Shown here one piece after another: positions 1 to 8,670 of a stretch of 64,000 nt of DNA. This DNA comes from Ruminiclostridium papyrosolvens C7 (GTDB taxonomy: Bacteria; Bacillota; Clostridia; Acetivibrionales; DSM-1351). A program made the translations under genes and the position numbers. Location of the stretch: positions 248,001 through 312,000 of the forward strand of contig NZ_ATAY01000020.1 of assembly GCF_000421965.1 (NCBI RefSeq), in the 5' to 3' direction. Numbering within the stretch: position 1 is the stretch's first letter; each line of letters opens with the position of its first letter. The notes beneath the pieces are model-generated. The model had not been told where the DNA came from. It was given only the letters and a program-made list of their open reading frames with translations, and did no database searches.

Positions 1-1
1 T

Positions 2-784
2 CTTAATAAGAAAGAAGTGTCAGATAATTTAGTATTAGTCAAAGGAGGAATTTCTAAGAATAAGAAGTCCAACCTCTATGAGAAAAATGTAGAAATTTCT
101 GATTTTTATATTGGCAAATATGAAGTAACTCAGATAGAATGGAATGAGATAATGGAAAGCAATCCGTCACAATACAAAGGTGATAATTTACCGGTAGAAA
201 TGGTAAACTGGTATGAATGTATTGAATACTGCAATAAAAGAAGCATAAAAGAGGGGTTGGATCCATATTACAACATAGACAAAGATAAAAAAGACCCAAA
301 TAATACAAGCGAAATAGATGATATAAAATGGACAGTAACTATAAACTCAAAAGCTAATGGTTATCGATTACCTACAGAGGTAGAGTGGGAATATGCTGCA
401 AGCGGAGGTCAGGATAGTAAAAATTATACATACAGCGGAAGTAACAATGTTGATGAAGTAGCATGGTACTGGGTAAACTCAGGTAATAAAAAATTAGACG
501 GAGAGTGGTACTGGCCTAAGATTGAAAGTAATAAAAATCAAACAAAAGCTGTTGGTTCAAAGAAATCAAACGAGTTAGGGCTTTATGACATGTCGAGTAA
601 TGTCAGGGAATGGTGCTGGAACTGGTACGGCGATGCTTTGGATAGTAAAGGTGGCTCTCTCAGGGTATGGAGAGGTGGCTGCTGGCTCAGTGATGATCGT
701 GCCTGTGAATTTTCATACAGAGGGAAATTTGATCCAAATGGCAAGGGATACGATCAGGGTTTTCGTGTATGCCGTAACAAGTAA
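2..784 (+). CDS. FGE-sulfatase (SUMF1/EgtB-like) domain protein, 5' truncated
   Basis: The C-terminal domain has the formylglycine-generating-enzyme/C-type-lectin-like fold signature: FYIGKYEVTQIEWNE near the front, then GYRLPTEVEWEYAA, LYDMSSNVREWCWN, RVWRGGCW and GFRVC at the end. The reading frame is open to the window edge. The first possible start (GTG at 17) has no convincing ribosome binding site, so the true N-terminus probably lies outside the window. In genuine FGE two cysteines follow the RGG motif; here the first appears to be Ser (CWLSDDRAC), so an oxidase/FGE activity is doubtful and a structural or ligand-binding role is more likely. That residue comparison is from memory of the family and not from an alignment. 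Confidence 0.85.
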   Translation, partial: LNKKEVSDNLVLVKGGISKNKKSNLYEKNVEISDFYIGKYEVTQIEWNEIMESNPSQYKGDNLPVEMVNWYECIEYCNKRSIKEGLDPYYNIDKDKKDPNNTSEIDDIKWTVTINSKANGYRLPTEVEWEYAASGGQDSKNYTYSGSNNVDEVAWYWVNSGNKKLDGEWYWPKIESNKNQTKAVGSKKSNELGLYDMSSNVREWCWNWYGDALDSKGGSLRVWRGGCWLSDDRACEFSYRGKFDPNGKGYDQGFRVCRNK

Positions 785-795
785 TAAAAAAAGAT

Positions 796-826
796 ATAGG
801 GAGCTGAAAAGGCTCTCTATTTTTAT
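796..826 (+). terminator. Rho-independent terminator of the FGE-domain gene
   Basis: A 9-bp stem (796-804 with 812-820, one G-U pair) and a 7-nt loop are followed by TTTT. It lies 12 nt after the stop codon. Confidence 0.75.
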
Positions 827-842
827 GCTTTAAGAATTTAGA

Positions 843-884
843 CCAAAGAAAAACCGCTTACTTAAGTAAGCGGTTTTTCTTTGG
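843..884 (-). terminator. Perfect 42-nt palindrome: tRNA-Lys terminator
   Basis: Positions 843-863 are the exact reverse complement of 864-884. The arms end in CCAAAGAAAAACC / GGTTTTTCTTTGG, so each strand yields a GC-containing hairpin bordered by a U-run. It serves the tRNA on the minus strand and could also stop plus-strand read-through. The arm overlaps the CCA end encoded by the tRNA gene. Confidence 0.8.
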
Positions 885-957
885 TGCGCCATCAGGGATT
901 CGAACCCGGGACACCCTGATTAAGAGTCAGGTGCTCTACCAACTGAGCTAATGGCGC
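882..957 (-). tRNA. tRNA-Lys (anticodon CTT)
   Basis: On the minus strand a complete cloverleaf can be written: 7-bp acceptor GCGCCAT/ATGGCGC, D-arm AGCTCAGTTGGTAGAGC, anticodon stem CCTGA/TCAGG with loop CTCTTAA (anticodon CTT), TPsiC arm GGGTTCGAATCCC, discriminator A and an encoded CCA. The length of 76 nt is typical. Confidence 0.97.
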
Positions 958-995
958 TTATTTAAATTAAGGACTTGCCGTCCGAACACTTTTAC

Positions 996-1024
996 ATTAT
1001 AAGAGCTGTTATTATTATTGTCAA
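996..1024 (-). promoter_or_regulatory. Sigma-A promoter of tRNA-Lys
   Basis: Read on the minus strand: TTGACA (1024-1019), a 17-nt spacer and TATAAT (1001-996). Both hexamers match consensus exactly, and transcription would start about 30 nt before the tRNA. Confidence 0.85.
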
Positions 1025-1195
1025 CACTTAATTTCGAAAAATAATTTAAAATTTGCTATTATATTTACAATATTTTTTACTAATATTTATATATTATGAT
1101 ATTTTTTATAATATTTATTGTAGGAAAATTAGATATTAGGTAAAATATACTATAGTGTAAAAATATTCACCTGCAATTTGCGGGATTATTTATGA

Positions 1196-2383
1196 TTGGA
1201 CAAAAACATGAGAAGCTATAAACATAATACTGTACAGATGAATGATATAATTACAAAAACAATAAAATCTCTTGAATCAGGTAAAAATGAGATTATTGAA
1301 ATTGCTGAGAATTCAAGAAAGGAATGTAAAAGACTTGAAGATGAATTGGTAACATTAAAACACCAGGTCTTTGAAATTGTCAGTGTAATCGAAAATCTGG
1401 AACATGACCTTAAACTAAGTAAAAAGAAACTATATGATGTTAATAAGGAATTTAACAGACATAGCCAGAATGAGCTTGCTAAGGCTTACCAGACAGCAGA
1501 CAATATAAGGGTTGAACTTGCAGTAAGACGTGAACAGGAGACTTTTCTTATAAGAAGAAGAAACGATCTTGAAATAAGAATTAAGGATTGTATAAAAACT
1601 CTGGAAAGGGCAGATAGCCTCATTGGACATGTGGGCATTGCGCTGGACTACCTTAGCGGAGATCTGCAAAATGCAGGGGAGCAGTTGGACAATTTGCAGC
1701 AGAGGCAGTTTCTCGGTATCAAGATTATAGAGGCTCAGGAGGAAGAACGTAAAAGAGTAGCCAGAGAAATTCACGATGGCCCTGCACAATCAATGTCAAA
1801 TATCGTTATTAAAGCTGAGATTTGTGAACGTCTGCTGGATAAAGATATTGATGAAGCAAGAAAAGAACTGCAGAACCTTAAAAAAGTTATGAGGGACAGT
1901 CTTCAGGAGGTCAGAAAAATTATTTATAACCTGAGGCCAATGGCTCTTGATGATTTAGGTTTATTGCCGACTCTAGAGCGTTATGTAATTTCATTCAGAG
2001 AAGAAACAGGGATAGATGTTCAGCTTAGATCCAGAGCAATTAATGAAGAAATTAAACCCGTCATATCTCTTGCTGTTTTCAGAATTGTACAGGAATCTTT
2101 GAATAATGTGCTAAAACACGCACAGGCAAAAAGAGTTTCAATTCTTTTGGAGCATGTCAACCAAAAATTAAATATTATTATTGCTGACAATGGTGTTGGA
2201 TTTAACACCGAAGATGTTAAAATAATAGAGCCTGAAAGTACTGGCGGATTTGGCCTTTTTAGCATGAAAGAGAGGGTAGCCCTGCTTGAAGGAGAGGTGG
2301 ATATAGTATCACAGGTAGGAGTAGGAACAAAAATTACGATTCATATACCATTACTGGATGAAGGGGAGGACTCTCAGAAATGA
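1196..2383 (+). CDS. degS: DegS-like sensor histidine kinase
   Basis: 395 aa, no membrane segment, so a cytoplasmic kinase. Residues 10-170 are charged and heptad-like (coiled coil). The HisKA_3 phosphoacceptor motif EEERKRVAREIHDGPAQS places the phosphorylated His at residue 193. The N-box LNNVLKHAQA and G-boxes DNGVGF and GGFGLFSMKERV form the ATPase domain. The layout matches Bacillus DegS. Its stop overlaps the start of the response regulator by 4 nt (ATGA), indicating translational coupling. The start is uncertain: TTG 1196 and ATG 1208 are in frame and neither has a strong ribosome binding site. Confidence 0.9.
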   Translation: MDKNMRSYKHNTVQMNDIITKTIKSLESGKNEIIEIAENSRKECKRLEDELVTLKHQVFEIVSVIENLEHDLKLSKKKLYDVNKEFNRHSQNELAKAYQTADNIRVELAVRREQETFLIRRRNDLEIRIKDCIKTLERADSLIGHVGIALDYLSGDLQNAGEQLDNLQQRQFLGIKIIEAQEEERKRVAREIHDGPAQSMSNIVIKAEICERLLDKDIDEARKELQNLKKVMRDSLQEVRKIIYNLRPMALDDLGLLPTLERYVISFREETGIDVQLRSRAINEEIKPVISLAVFRIVQESLNNVLKHAQAKRVSILLEHVNQKLNIIIADNGVGFNTEDVKIIEPESTGGFGLFSMKERVALLEGEVDIVSQVGVGTKITIHIPLLDEGEDSQK

Positions 2384-3030
2384 ATAAAATTAGGGTAATG
2401 ATTGCGGACGACCATGCTATGGTTCGACAAGGATTAAAAACTATCCTTGAATTGGAGGAAGATATTTGCGTGGTTTCGCAAGCTTCTAATGGGGAGGAAG
2501 CTGTAGCCATGTCCAAAAAGATAAGGCCTGATATTATCCTGATGGATATAAATATGCCTGTTATAAATGGTCTTCAGGCCATTAAAATGTTGAAAGATGA
2601 GCCTGTAAATTATAAAATAATTGTATTGACTCTGCATCAGGACAGAGAATATCTGTTTAAGACATTACAGCTTGGATGTGAGGGTTACGTTTTAAAAGAT
2701 GCAGAATCATCAGTATTGATAGAGGCAATAAGAAGTGTTTACCGTGACCAAACTTACATACAGCCTAACATGACTGGCGAGCTTGTAAAGGAATTTAACA
2801 GAGTAACATTGTATGAACAGGATAAATCTATTGTAAACAATCTGACCAATCGTGAAGTGGAAGTTTTAAAACTTATAGCAGAGGGAATGATTAATAAAGA
2901 AATTGCTAAGACCCTTTATATAAGCGAAAAGACCGTTAAAAATCATATATCGAATATATTCAAAAAACTGGATGTAAATGATAGAACTCAGGCAGCAATC
3001 TATGCGTTTAAACATAACATAAAAGTATAA
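2380..3030 (+). CDS. degU: DegU-like NarL/FixJ response regulator
   Basis: 216 aa. The receiver domain has DD at residues 10-11, phosphoacceptor Asp56 in IILMDINMP and the conserved Lys in GYVLKDAE. The C-terminal LuxR-type helix-turn-helix runs about residues 150-212 (LTNREVEVLKLIAEGM, SEKTVKNHISNIFKKL). A strong Shine-Dalgarno (AAGGGGAGGA, 2361-2370) lies before the ATG. It is the cognate partner of the overlapping DegS. In Bacillus this pair controls exoenzymes and multicellular behaviour; targets here cannot be read from the window. Confidence 0.92.
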   Translation: MNKIRVMIADDHAMVRQGLKTILELEEDICVVSQASNGEEAVAMSKKIRPDIILMDINMPVINGLQAIKMLKDEPVNYKIIVLTLHQDREYLFKTLQLGCEGYVLKDAESSVLIEAIRSVYRDQTYIQPNMTGELVKEFNRVTLYEQDKSIVNNLTNREVEVLKLIAEGMINKEIAKTLYISEKTVKNHISNIFKKLDVNDRTQAAIYAFKHNIKV

Positions 3031-3036
3031 AAAGTA

Positions 3037-3066
3037 TTGACACTTAGTTTGCCGACATAGTATTAT
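3037..3066 (+). promoter_or_regulatory. Promoter of the T-box / acyl-CoA ligase transcript
   Basis: TTGACA (3037-3042), an 18-nt spacer and TATTAT (3061-3066), only a few bases after the degU stop. Confidence 0.7.
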
Positions 3067-3069
3067 ATT

Positions 3070-3332
3070 AATAATTTCCAATAGAAACAATGCAGTGAAT
3101 GGGAATAGTAAACCGTACATAAGTCCGTAGAGAGCTGTCGGTTGGTGAAAGACAGCGGCTTTGAAGGTTGAAGCTCGCCCTGGAGCATTTTTGGCTGAAA
3201 TTAGTAGGCTGAAACGGTTTTCACCGTTATATGATTTAAAGAGAATTTCTTGAAAAGGAATTAACTTGAGTGGTACCGCGGAAACATAGCTTTTCGTCTC
3301 ATGATTACGAGACGGAAGGCTTTTTATTTTTT
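3070..3332 (+). ncRNA. T-box riboswitch leader, predicted alanine specifier
   Basis: The conserved T-box sequence GAGTGGTACCGCGG is at 3268-3281. It is followed by an intrinsic terminator (stem 3288-3300 with 3308-3320, then a T-run). Upstream are the Stem I hallmarks AGTA, AGAGAGC and GGTTGGTGAAA. Aligning the specifier region with the ileS T-box in this window (GAAAATCATCC there, GAAGCTCGCCC here) puts the specifier codon at 3177-3179 = GCC, alanine. The TGGT bulge fits a tRNA ending in ACCA. The downstream gene is an acyl-CoA ligase and not an Ala-tRNA synthetase. Confidence 0.9.
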
Positions 3333-3379
3333 TAAACATTTTATGAATATGGTTACAATTTAACTTGGAGGTGTTGGTT

Positions 3380-5044
3380 GTGGAGAAACTGATAGAGATT
3401 ACTGTTGGTAGTTTGCTGGATGATATGGCAAAGAGATATCCGGATCATGACTGTGCATTATACACAGACCGTCCATTCAGAAAAACTTATTCTGAATTCA
3501 ACGAGCTTTGCAATAAAGTTGCAAAGAGTTTTCTCAAAATGGGTATTAAAAAGGGCGATCATATTGCAATTTGGGCAACAAACGTACCGGAATGGCTTAT
3601 TACACTGTTTGCCTCAGCAAAAATAGGAGCTGTTCTTGTAACTGTAAACACTAACTACAAAGTATTCGAGCTTGAATACTTGTTGAAACAATCAGATACA
3701 AATACATTAGTTCTTATAGATGGTTTCAAGGATTCCAATTACATACAGATTATTAATGAACTTTGTCCTGAATTAAAGAACTCTGAACCGGGTAGTTTTC
3801 ATAGTGAAAAACTGCCATATCTAAAAAATGTCATAAGTGTCAGCACTGAGAAACATCCGGGAATGTTCAGTTGGAATGATATTATTGAATTTGGCAGAGA
3901 TATTTCTGACGAAGAACTTTACAACATCAGCAATAGTCTTGATTGCCACGATGTTATAAATATGCAGTACACTTCAGGAACCACGGGTTTTCCAAAGGGA
4001 GTAATGCTTACACATTATAATATTATAAATAATGGTATGTGTATAGGCGATTGCATGCATTTTACCCACGAAGATAAACTGTGTATTCCTGTTCCGTTTT
4101 TCCATTGCTTTGGATTGGTTCTTGCAATAATGGCCTGCGTGACTCATGGAACAACAATGGTTCCCGTTGATTATTATTCACCACTAAAGGTTATGAATGC
4201 AATTCAAACCGAACGCTGTACAGCAGTGCATGGGGTTCCTACAATGTACATAGCAATGCTTGAACATGCTGATTTTAATAAGTTTGATTTTTCTTCATTA
4301 AGAACAGGAATTATGTCCGGTTCACCATGTCCTATAAAAGTTATGGAAGCAGTTGTAGAAAAAATGAACATGAAGGACATAACCATTCCTTATGGTCAGA
4401 CAGAGGCTTCTCCTGTATGTACCCAGACAAGGATAGGTGACAGCCTTGAACTTAGGGTTTCTACAGTAGGCCGTGCACTTCCGTTTATTGAATGTAAGAT
4501 TGTTGATCCCGAAACGAATAAGGACCTTCCGGACGGCGTTCCCGGAGAATTTGTTGCCAGAGGCTATAATGTAATGAAAGGCTACTACAAGATGCCCGAA
4601 GCTACCGCACAGGCAATAGATGCTGACGGGTGGCTCCATACAGGCGATTTGGCAACAAGGGATGAAAACGGATATTACAAGATTACTGGCAGAATAAAGG
4701 ATATGATTATCAGAGGTGGAGAAAATATTTATCCAAAGGAAATAGAAGAGTTTTTATATACCCTGCCGGAAATTAAGGATGTACAGGTAATCGGTGTTCC
4801 GTCGAAAGTATATGGAGAGGAAATAATGGCCTGTATTATACTTAAAGAGGGTTACATCCTGACTGAAGAACAGGTTAAAGAAGCAGTAAAAGCTAATATG
4901 GCAAGACATAAAACTCCTAAATATGTTGGCTTTTTGGACAGTTTCCCAATGACTGCAAGCGGAAAGATTCAGAAGTACAAAATGAGGGAAAATGCCATTG
5001 CCCAACTGGGACTTGAGGATGAAGCGGCTATAGAGACTGCATAA
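3380..5044 (+). CDS. AMP-forming acyl-CoA synthetase (FadD/medium-chain type)
   Basis: About 554 aa. ANL-superfamily motifs: A3 phosphate loop YTSGTTGFPKGVMLTH, A5 IPYGQTEASP, A7/A8 LHTGDLATRD and GRIKDMIIRGGENIYPKEIE, and the A10 lysine in TASGKIQKYK. It would activate a carboxylic acid to acyl-AMP and acyl-CoA in the cytoplasm; the substrate cannot be told from sequence. GTG 3380 is preferred because TGGAGGTG (3366-3373) sits 6-7 nt upstream; the TTG at 3365 overlaps that site. The gene is controlled by the alanine-type T-box directly upstream, an unexpected pairing that suggests a link to amino-acid status or to a carboxylic acid derived from amino acids. Confidence 0.88.
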   Translation: MEKLIEITVGSLLDDMAKRYPDHDCALYTDRPFRKTYSEFNELCNKVAKSFLKMGIKKGDHIAIWATNVPEWLITLFASAKIGAVLVTVNTNYKVFELEYLLKQSDTNTLVLIDGFKDSNYIQIINELCPELKNSEPGSFHSEKLPYLKNVISVSTEKHPGMFSWNDIIEFGRDISDEELYNISNSLDCHDVINMQYTSGTTGFPKGVMLTHYNIINNGMCIGDCMHFTHEDKLCIPVPFFHCFGLVLAIMACVTHGTTMVPVDYYSPLKVMNAIQTERCTAVHGVPTMYIAMLEHADFNKFDFSSLRTGIMSGSPCPIKVMEAVVEKMNMKDITIPYGQTEASPVCTQTRIGDSLELRVSTVGRALPFIECKIVDPETNKDLPDGVPGEFVARGYNVMKGYYKMPEATAQAIDADGWLHTGDLATRDENGYYKITGRIKDMIIRGGENIYPKEIEEFLYTLPEIKDVQVIGVPSKVYGEEIMACIILKEGYILTEEQVKEAVKANMARHKTPKYVGFLDSFPMTASGKIQKYKMRENAIAQLGLEDEAAIETA

Positions 5045-5097
5045 TGTGTCTGTTGCCAATTGACTTAATGAATATTATAATAATATAGAAGTAATTA

Positions 5098-5125
5098 ATT
5101 GCCAGTTTAAATACTGGCAATTTTT
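5098..5125 (+). terminator. Rho-independent terminator after the acyl-CoA ligase
   Basis: A 9-bp perfect stem ATTGCCAGT/ACTGGCAAT (5098-5106 with 5113-5121) is followed by a T-run. It ends only 20 nt before the next start codon. Confidence 0.85.
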
Positions 5126-5141
5126 ATATATGGAGGTATAT

Positions 5142-6446
5142 ATGTCTTTTTTAAATGATATAGAAAAAAAAGTTATGGTATTTGACGGGTCTATGGGGAT
5201 TATGCTTCAAAGCAAGGGACTTGAAGTGGGAACTTGCCCTGAAGAGTGGAATGTTACTCACCCTGATAAGGTTAAGGAAATATATACGGCATACCGTGAT
5301 GCAGGGGCGAATGTGATTCAGTCAAATACTTTTCAGTCCAATCTTATGAAACTCTCTGAATATGGATTGCAGGACAAGCATTATGATATTAATTTTGCAG
5401 GTGTTAGTCTTGCAAAGGAAGTAATGGGGGATAATGGATATGTAGCTGCTTCCATAGGCCCTTTGGGAAAACTCTTGGAGCCATTCGGGGAATTGACTTT
5501 TGAGAAGGCCTACAATACATTTAAGGAGCAGGTTGTTGCTGTAGCTTCCGGAGGCGCTGATATTATAAGCTTCGAAACATTTACAGATGTAAGTGAAATG
5601 AGAATTGCCCTTTTGGCTGCTAAAGAAAATTGTAACTTGCCTGTTATTTGTTCAATCTCATATGAGCAGAACGGAAGAACGCTGATGGGTTCAGACCCCG
5701 CTGTTTGCGCTTACATTCTGCACTCACTGGGGGCTGATATGATTGGTACAAATTGTTCCTTTGGGCCGGAATACATGATAAGGGTTGCTGAAATTTACGG
5801 AAAGACCGGTTTAAATTTTAGCATTAAGCCAAATGCAGGTATTCCTCAGACAGTAGACGGTAAATTGGTCTACGATGAAACTCCGGAAAAATTTGCGAAA
5901 TACGCACATGAATTTATTCAAAATGGAGCGAGGCTTGTTGGAGGATGCTGCGGAACAAGACCTGAATTTATTGCAGAAACTTCAAAGGTAGCTAGTGAAA
6001 GTAATGCGGTTAGTTTCCCTTTGAATGTTGATTTTATTACATCGTCTACAAAAGTAATTTCTTTTGAAGATATAAAACGAACAGCTATGGGATGGATAGA
6101 TATTAATATGGAAGAAACTCTGAAAAAAGACCTTATGGCAGGAGATGTATCTTCAATTACAGATACCGCTATGGATTTGATGGAAGAGGACTACGGATTA
6201 ATAGCTATCGATGTGGATGTACCCGGGGTAGACGAACTGCTGTTATCTCATGTAGTAAAGGAAGCTCAGACTTACTTGAAACAGCCATTTATTTTAAAAT
6301 CGGACAATCCCAAGTCTCTGGAGGCTGCTCTGAGAATATACAAAGGCAGGGCGGGGGTAATTACTAAGGCTTCTGACTGTGTGGATGAAATACTTTACAA
6401 ATACGGGGCTGTAAATGTTGGAGGATTTATTTCGAATGAAGAATAA
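5142..6446 (+). CDS. Homocysteine S-methyltransferase domain protein (MetH-like, short)
   Basis: 434 aa. Residues 1-290 form the Zn-dependent homocysteine-binding barrel of MetH/BHMT: VFDGSMGIMLQ at the start and the zinc-ligand cysteines in GTNCSFGP and GGCCGTRPEF. Residues about 300-434 resemble the beginning of the pterin-binding (DHPS-like) domain, but the protein stops long before a full folate domain and has no cobalamin or reactivation domain. It may work with separately encoded corrinoid and folate subunits. The ATG at 5142 is preferred because the upstream ATG (5130) lies inside the GGAGG site. The 3' end overlaps the rhomboid gene. Confidence 0.85.
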   Translation: MSFLNDIEKKVMVFDGSMGIMLQSKGLEVGTCPEEWNVTHPDKVKEIYTAYRDAGANVIQSNTFQSNLMKLSEYGLQDKHYDINFAGVSLAKEVMGDNGYVAASIGPLGKLLEPFGELTFEKAYNTFKEQVVAVASGGADIISFETFTDVSEMRIALLAAKENCNLPVICSISYEQNGRTLMGSDPAVCAYILHSLGADMIGTNCSFGPEYMIRVAEIYGKTGLNFSIKPNAGIPQTVDGKLVYDETPEKFAKYAHEFIQNGARLVGGCCGTRPEFIAETSKVASESNAVSFPLNVDFITSSTKVISFEDIKRTAMGWIDINMEETLKKDLMAGDVSSITDTAMDLMEEDYGLIAIDVDVPGVDELLLSHVVKEAQTYLKQPFILKSDNPKSLEAALRIYKGRAGVITKASDCVDEILYKYGAVNVGGFISNEE

Positions 6447-7995
6447 TTTTTTAAATTCCCTTTTGAGATATCTTGTGGAAAAGGACTATTACCACCTGAT
6501 ATCAGCTGACAATCAGATGCCTGATTTATCTAATGGTATTACAAGTATGATTAGAGAGATTCAGGGAACTTCTGTATTTGTTGAAATTATTGATGCAGAC
6601 AGATACGGAACAGAGCAAATCCGGAACATCATGTTAAATGGTGCGGCAATGCTGAATAATATTCAAGGTAGTAACGCTCATATTTTCAAGGTTTTTGTGT
6701 TTGAAAGCACAACTGACATGGATAAAGTTGAAATTATAAAGCAACATCAGTTGGATATTACCTCAGAGAAACGCTTTATGAAATGTATTTCTTTAAACAT
6801 TTCTACAAAACAGGTTGAGAAATATTTCAGTGTCCCAGCTTTTGATGCCGGATTGGTAAAGTCTTTTAAAAGATTTTTTTCAAAGGGCCTTGATGAAAGA
6901 GAAACCGATTACCAGGATATAGAAGGCATTATTGAAAAAAGAAAAAAGGACTTTGAAATACAATTCAAGGCTCAAACACCATGGCTGACGTATATTATTA
7001 TCGCATTGAATATTGTTATGTATGGCTTGTTGCAGCTTGTGTCCATGAGAACCGAAATAGCTTATGAACAACAGCTGGAACCCTTTGGTGCCAAGGTAAA
7101 TAATCTCATTATGGAAGGGCAGTACTGGAGATTTTTTGCACCTATGTTTCTGCATGCTGATATTGTTCACTTGGCTGTAAACTGCTATTCCATTTATATT
7201 ATAGGGTCTCAGGTGGAAAAAATATTCGGCCGTGGAAGGTTTCTGGCTATTTACTTTGTGTCGGGTTTCATTGGCTCGGCAGCAAGTTTTGCTTTCTCAC
7301 TGAATTCCTCTGTAGGGGCATCAGGTGCAATATTTGGTTTGGTAGGTGCCATGTTGTATTTTTCGTTACGACGTCCTGCTCTTTTAAAAAGCAGTTATGG
7401 TGCGAATCTTATTACTATGCTTGTAATAAACCTTGCTTATGGTTTTATGAACAAGCGAATAGATAACCATGCACACATAGGTGGTTTTGTGGGAGGATTC
7501 CTGACTACCGGAGCAGTGTATTCTTACCAAGAAAAAAATGGAAAAACCTTACTGAAAAAAGCAGCTTCACTTTTACTTGTTGCTGCAATTGCAGTGGGAA
7601 TGTTATTTTACGGCTTTAATAATGACATAAATGCTCTTTCACCTAAGCTTGCTGCGCTGGAGCAGTTTGATATTGAGAATAACTGGCCGGAGTCGGAAAA
7701 AGAGGCTGAGGAAATTCTTGAGTTGAACCCATCCGACAAAAATATAAAGATTAGGGTATTATGGTCATTAATCAGGGCTGAAGTAAGTCAGGGAAAACTT
7801 GATGAGGGGATTCAGAATTCAAAGGCTTTAGTGGAACTAAGTCCGGCTGAAGGACATTATCTGCTTGGAGTCATATACTATAATACAAAAGAATTTGATA
7901 AAGCCAAGCAGGAACTTGAGGAAGCCAAAAAATCAGGCTCAACAAATACTGAAAATATTAATGAGATGCTTTCTGGTATTGAAAACAGTAAATAA
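6436..7995 (+). CDS. gluP: Rhomboid-family intramembrane serine protease (GluP/YqgP type)
   Basis: 519 aa. An N-terminal cytosolic domain (about 1-170), then six or seven membrane helices with the rhomboid Ser in SSVGASGAIFGL and the catalytic His in DNHAHIGGFVGG, then a C-terminal soluble tail (about 410-519) with TPR-like repeats (GHYLLGVIYYNTKEFDKAK). This is the domain order of Bacillus GluP. The start at 6436 follows GGAGGA (6420-6425) and overlaps the previous gene by 11 nt, so the two are probably cotranscribed. Substrate unknown; membrane-protein quality control is the usual role of the family. Confidence 0.88.
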   Translation: MKNNFLNSLLRYLVEKDYYHLISADNQMPDLSNGITSMIREIQGTSVFVEIIDADRYGTEQIRNIMLNGAAMLNNIQGSNAHIFKVFVFESTTDMDKVEIIKQHQLDITSEKRFMKCISLNISTKQVEKYFSVPAFDAGLVKSFKRFFSKGLDERETDYQDIEGIIEKRKKDFEIQFKAQTPWLTYIIIALNIVMYGLLQLVSMRTEIAYEQQLEPFGAKVNNLIMEGQYWRFFAPMFLHADIVHLAVNCYSIYIIGSQVEKIFGRGRFLAIYFVSGFIGSAASFAFSLNSSVGASGAIFGLVGAMLYFSLRRPALLKSSYGANLITMLVINLAYGFMNKRIDNHAHIGGFVGGFLTTGAVYSYQEKNGKTLLKKAASLLLVAAIAVGMLFYGFNNDINALSPKLAALEQFDIENNWPESEKEAEEILELNPSDKNIKIRVLWSLIRAEVSQGKLDEGIQNSKALVELSPAEGHYLLGVIYYNTKEFDKAKQELEEAKKSGSTNTENINEMLSGIENSK

Positions 7996-8007
7996 GAAGT
8001 AAAGCAA

Positions 8008-8054
8008 AAAACGCATATTAACTGATATAAATTTGGTTAATATGCGTTTTAATA
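8008..8054. terminator. Bidirectional terminator between the rhomboid gene and pdxT
   Basis: A 15-bp perfect stem, AAAACGCATATTAAC at 8008-8022 with GTTAATATGCGTTTT at 8036-8050, gives U-runs on both strands. It separates convergent genes. Its inner arm (GCATATTAAC) recurs in the terminator after aroB. Confidence 0.85.
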
Positions 8055-8061
8055 TATGTTT

Positions 8062-8670
8062 TTATATCATTTCTGAAAAGTACCTGTGAAAACTAAGGTC
8101 ATTTGTCAGTTCCGGGTGAAAGGATGTAGCCAGCATATTGTTTTGTCTGCAGGCAACTATATTTTCGTTTACACGAAGGATAACCTCCACCTGTGGAGCC
8201 ACATCAACCACATAGGGTGCTCTGATAAATACCAAGGGAATTTTTTCAGAAGAAAGAGCCGGAAGGGGAACTTCCGTAGTAAAGCTATCCAGCTGCCTCC
8301 CGTACCCGTTTCTTACAACGTTTATGTCCATTACTTCCAGATGACGCCGGTGGTCATTTGTGATTTCTTTTGCAAGAATAATCATGCCCGCACAGGTTCC
8401 CCATACAGGCATCCCCGAGTTTATTCTTTTTCTTAATGGTTCAGTAAGATTAAAGTCACAAATAAGCCTTCCGATGGCAGTGCTTTCACCACCGGGAATA
8501 ATAAGTCCGTCTATTGTATCAATGTCTTCTTTATATTTTACGCTACAGGGCTCTACATTTGGAATTTTGGATAGTTTCTCCAAATGTTCTGAGATGGCAC
8601 CCTGCAACCCTAATACACCAATTTTTTCATTTTTAATCCTTTCTGTAAGCTTACCACCCTCTGGAGGCAT
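8062..8670 (-). CDS. pdxT: Pyridoxal 5'-phosphate synthase glutaminase subunit
   Basis: 202 aa, class I glutamine amidotransferase. [14 protein letters not shown] at the N-terminus, IIPGGEST oxyanion strand, nucleophile Cys93 in [10 protein letters not shown] and the His/Glu pair in [10 protein letters not shown]. It releases ammonia from glutamine and channels it to PdxS in the PLP synthase complex. The ATG at 8670 is the only conventional start in frame and gives about 15 extra residues before the usual start of the family; it overlaps the end of pdxS by 20 nt. An AAAGGA followed by ATT near residue 12 is an alternative, non-canonical start. Confidence 0.95.
   Translation of the reverse strand: MPPEGGKLTERIKNEKIGVLGLQGAISEHLEKLSKIPNVEPCSVKYKEDIDTIDGLIIPGGESTAIGRLICDFNLTEPLRKRINSGMPVWGTCAGMIILAKEITNDHRRHLEVMDINVVRNGYGRQLDSFTTEVPLPALSSEKIPLVFIRAPYVVDVAPQVEVILRVNENIVACRQNNMLATSFHPELTNDLSFHRYFSEMI

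Noticed and set aside
585..833. Alternative-frame ORF inside and after the FGE-domain gene
   Set aside because: Overlaps a well-supported domain in another frame and runs into the terminator.
843..884. 42-nt palindrome as a phage attachment core or origin
   Set aside because: Position at the 3' end of tRNA-Lys and the U-runs explain it as a terminator; no integrase or direct-repeat partner is present.
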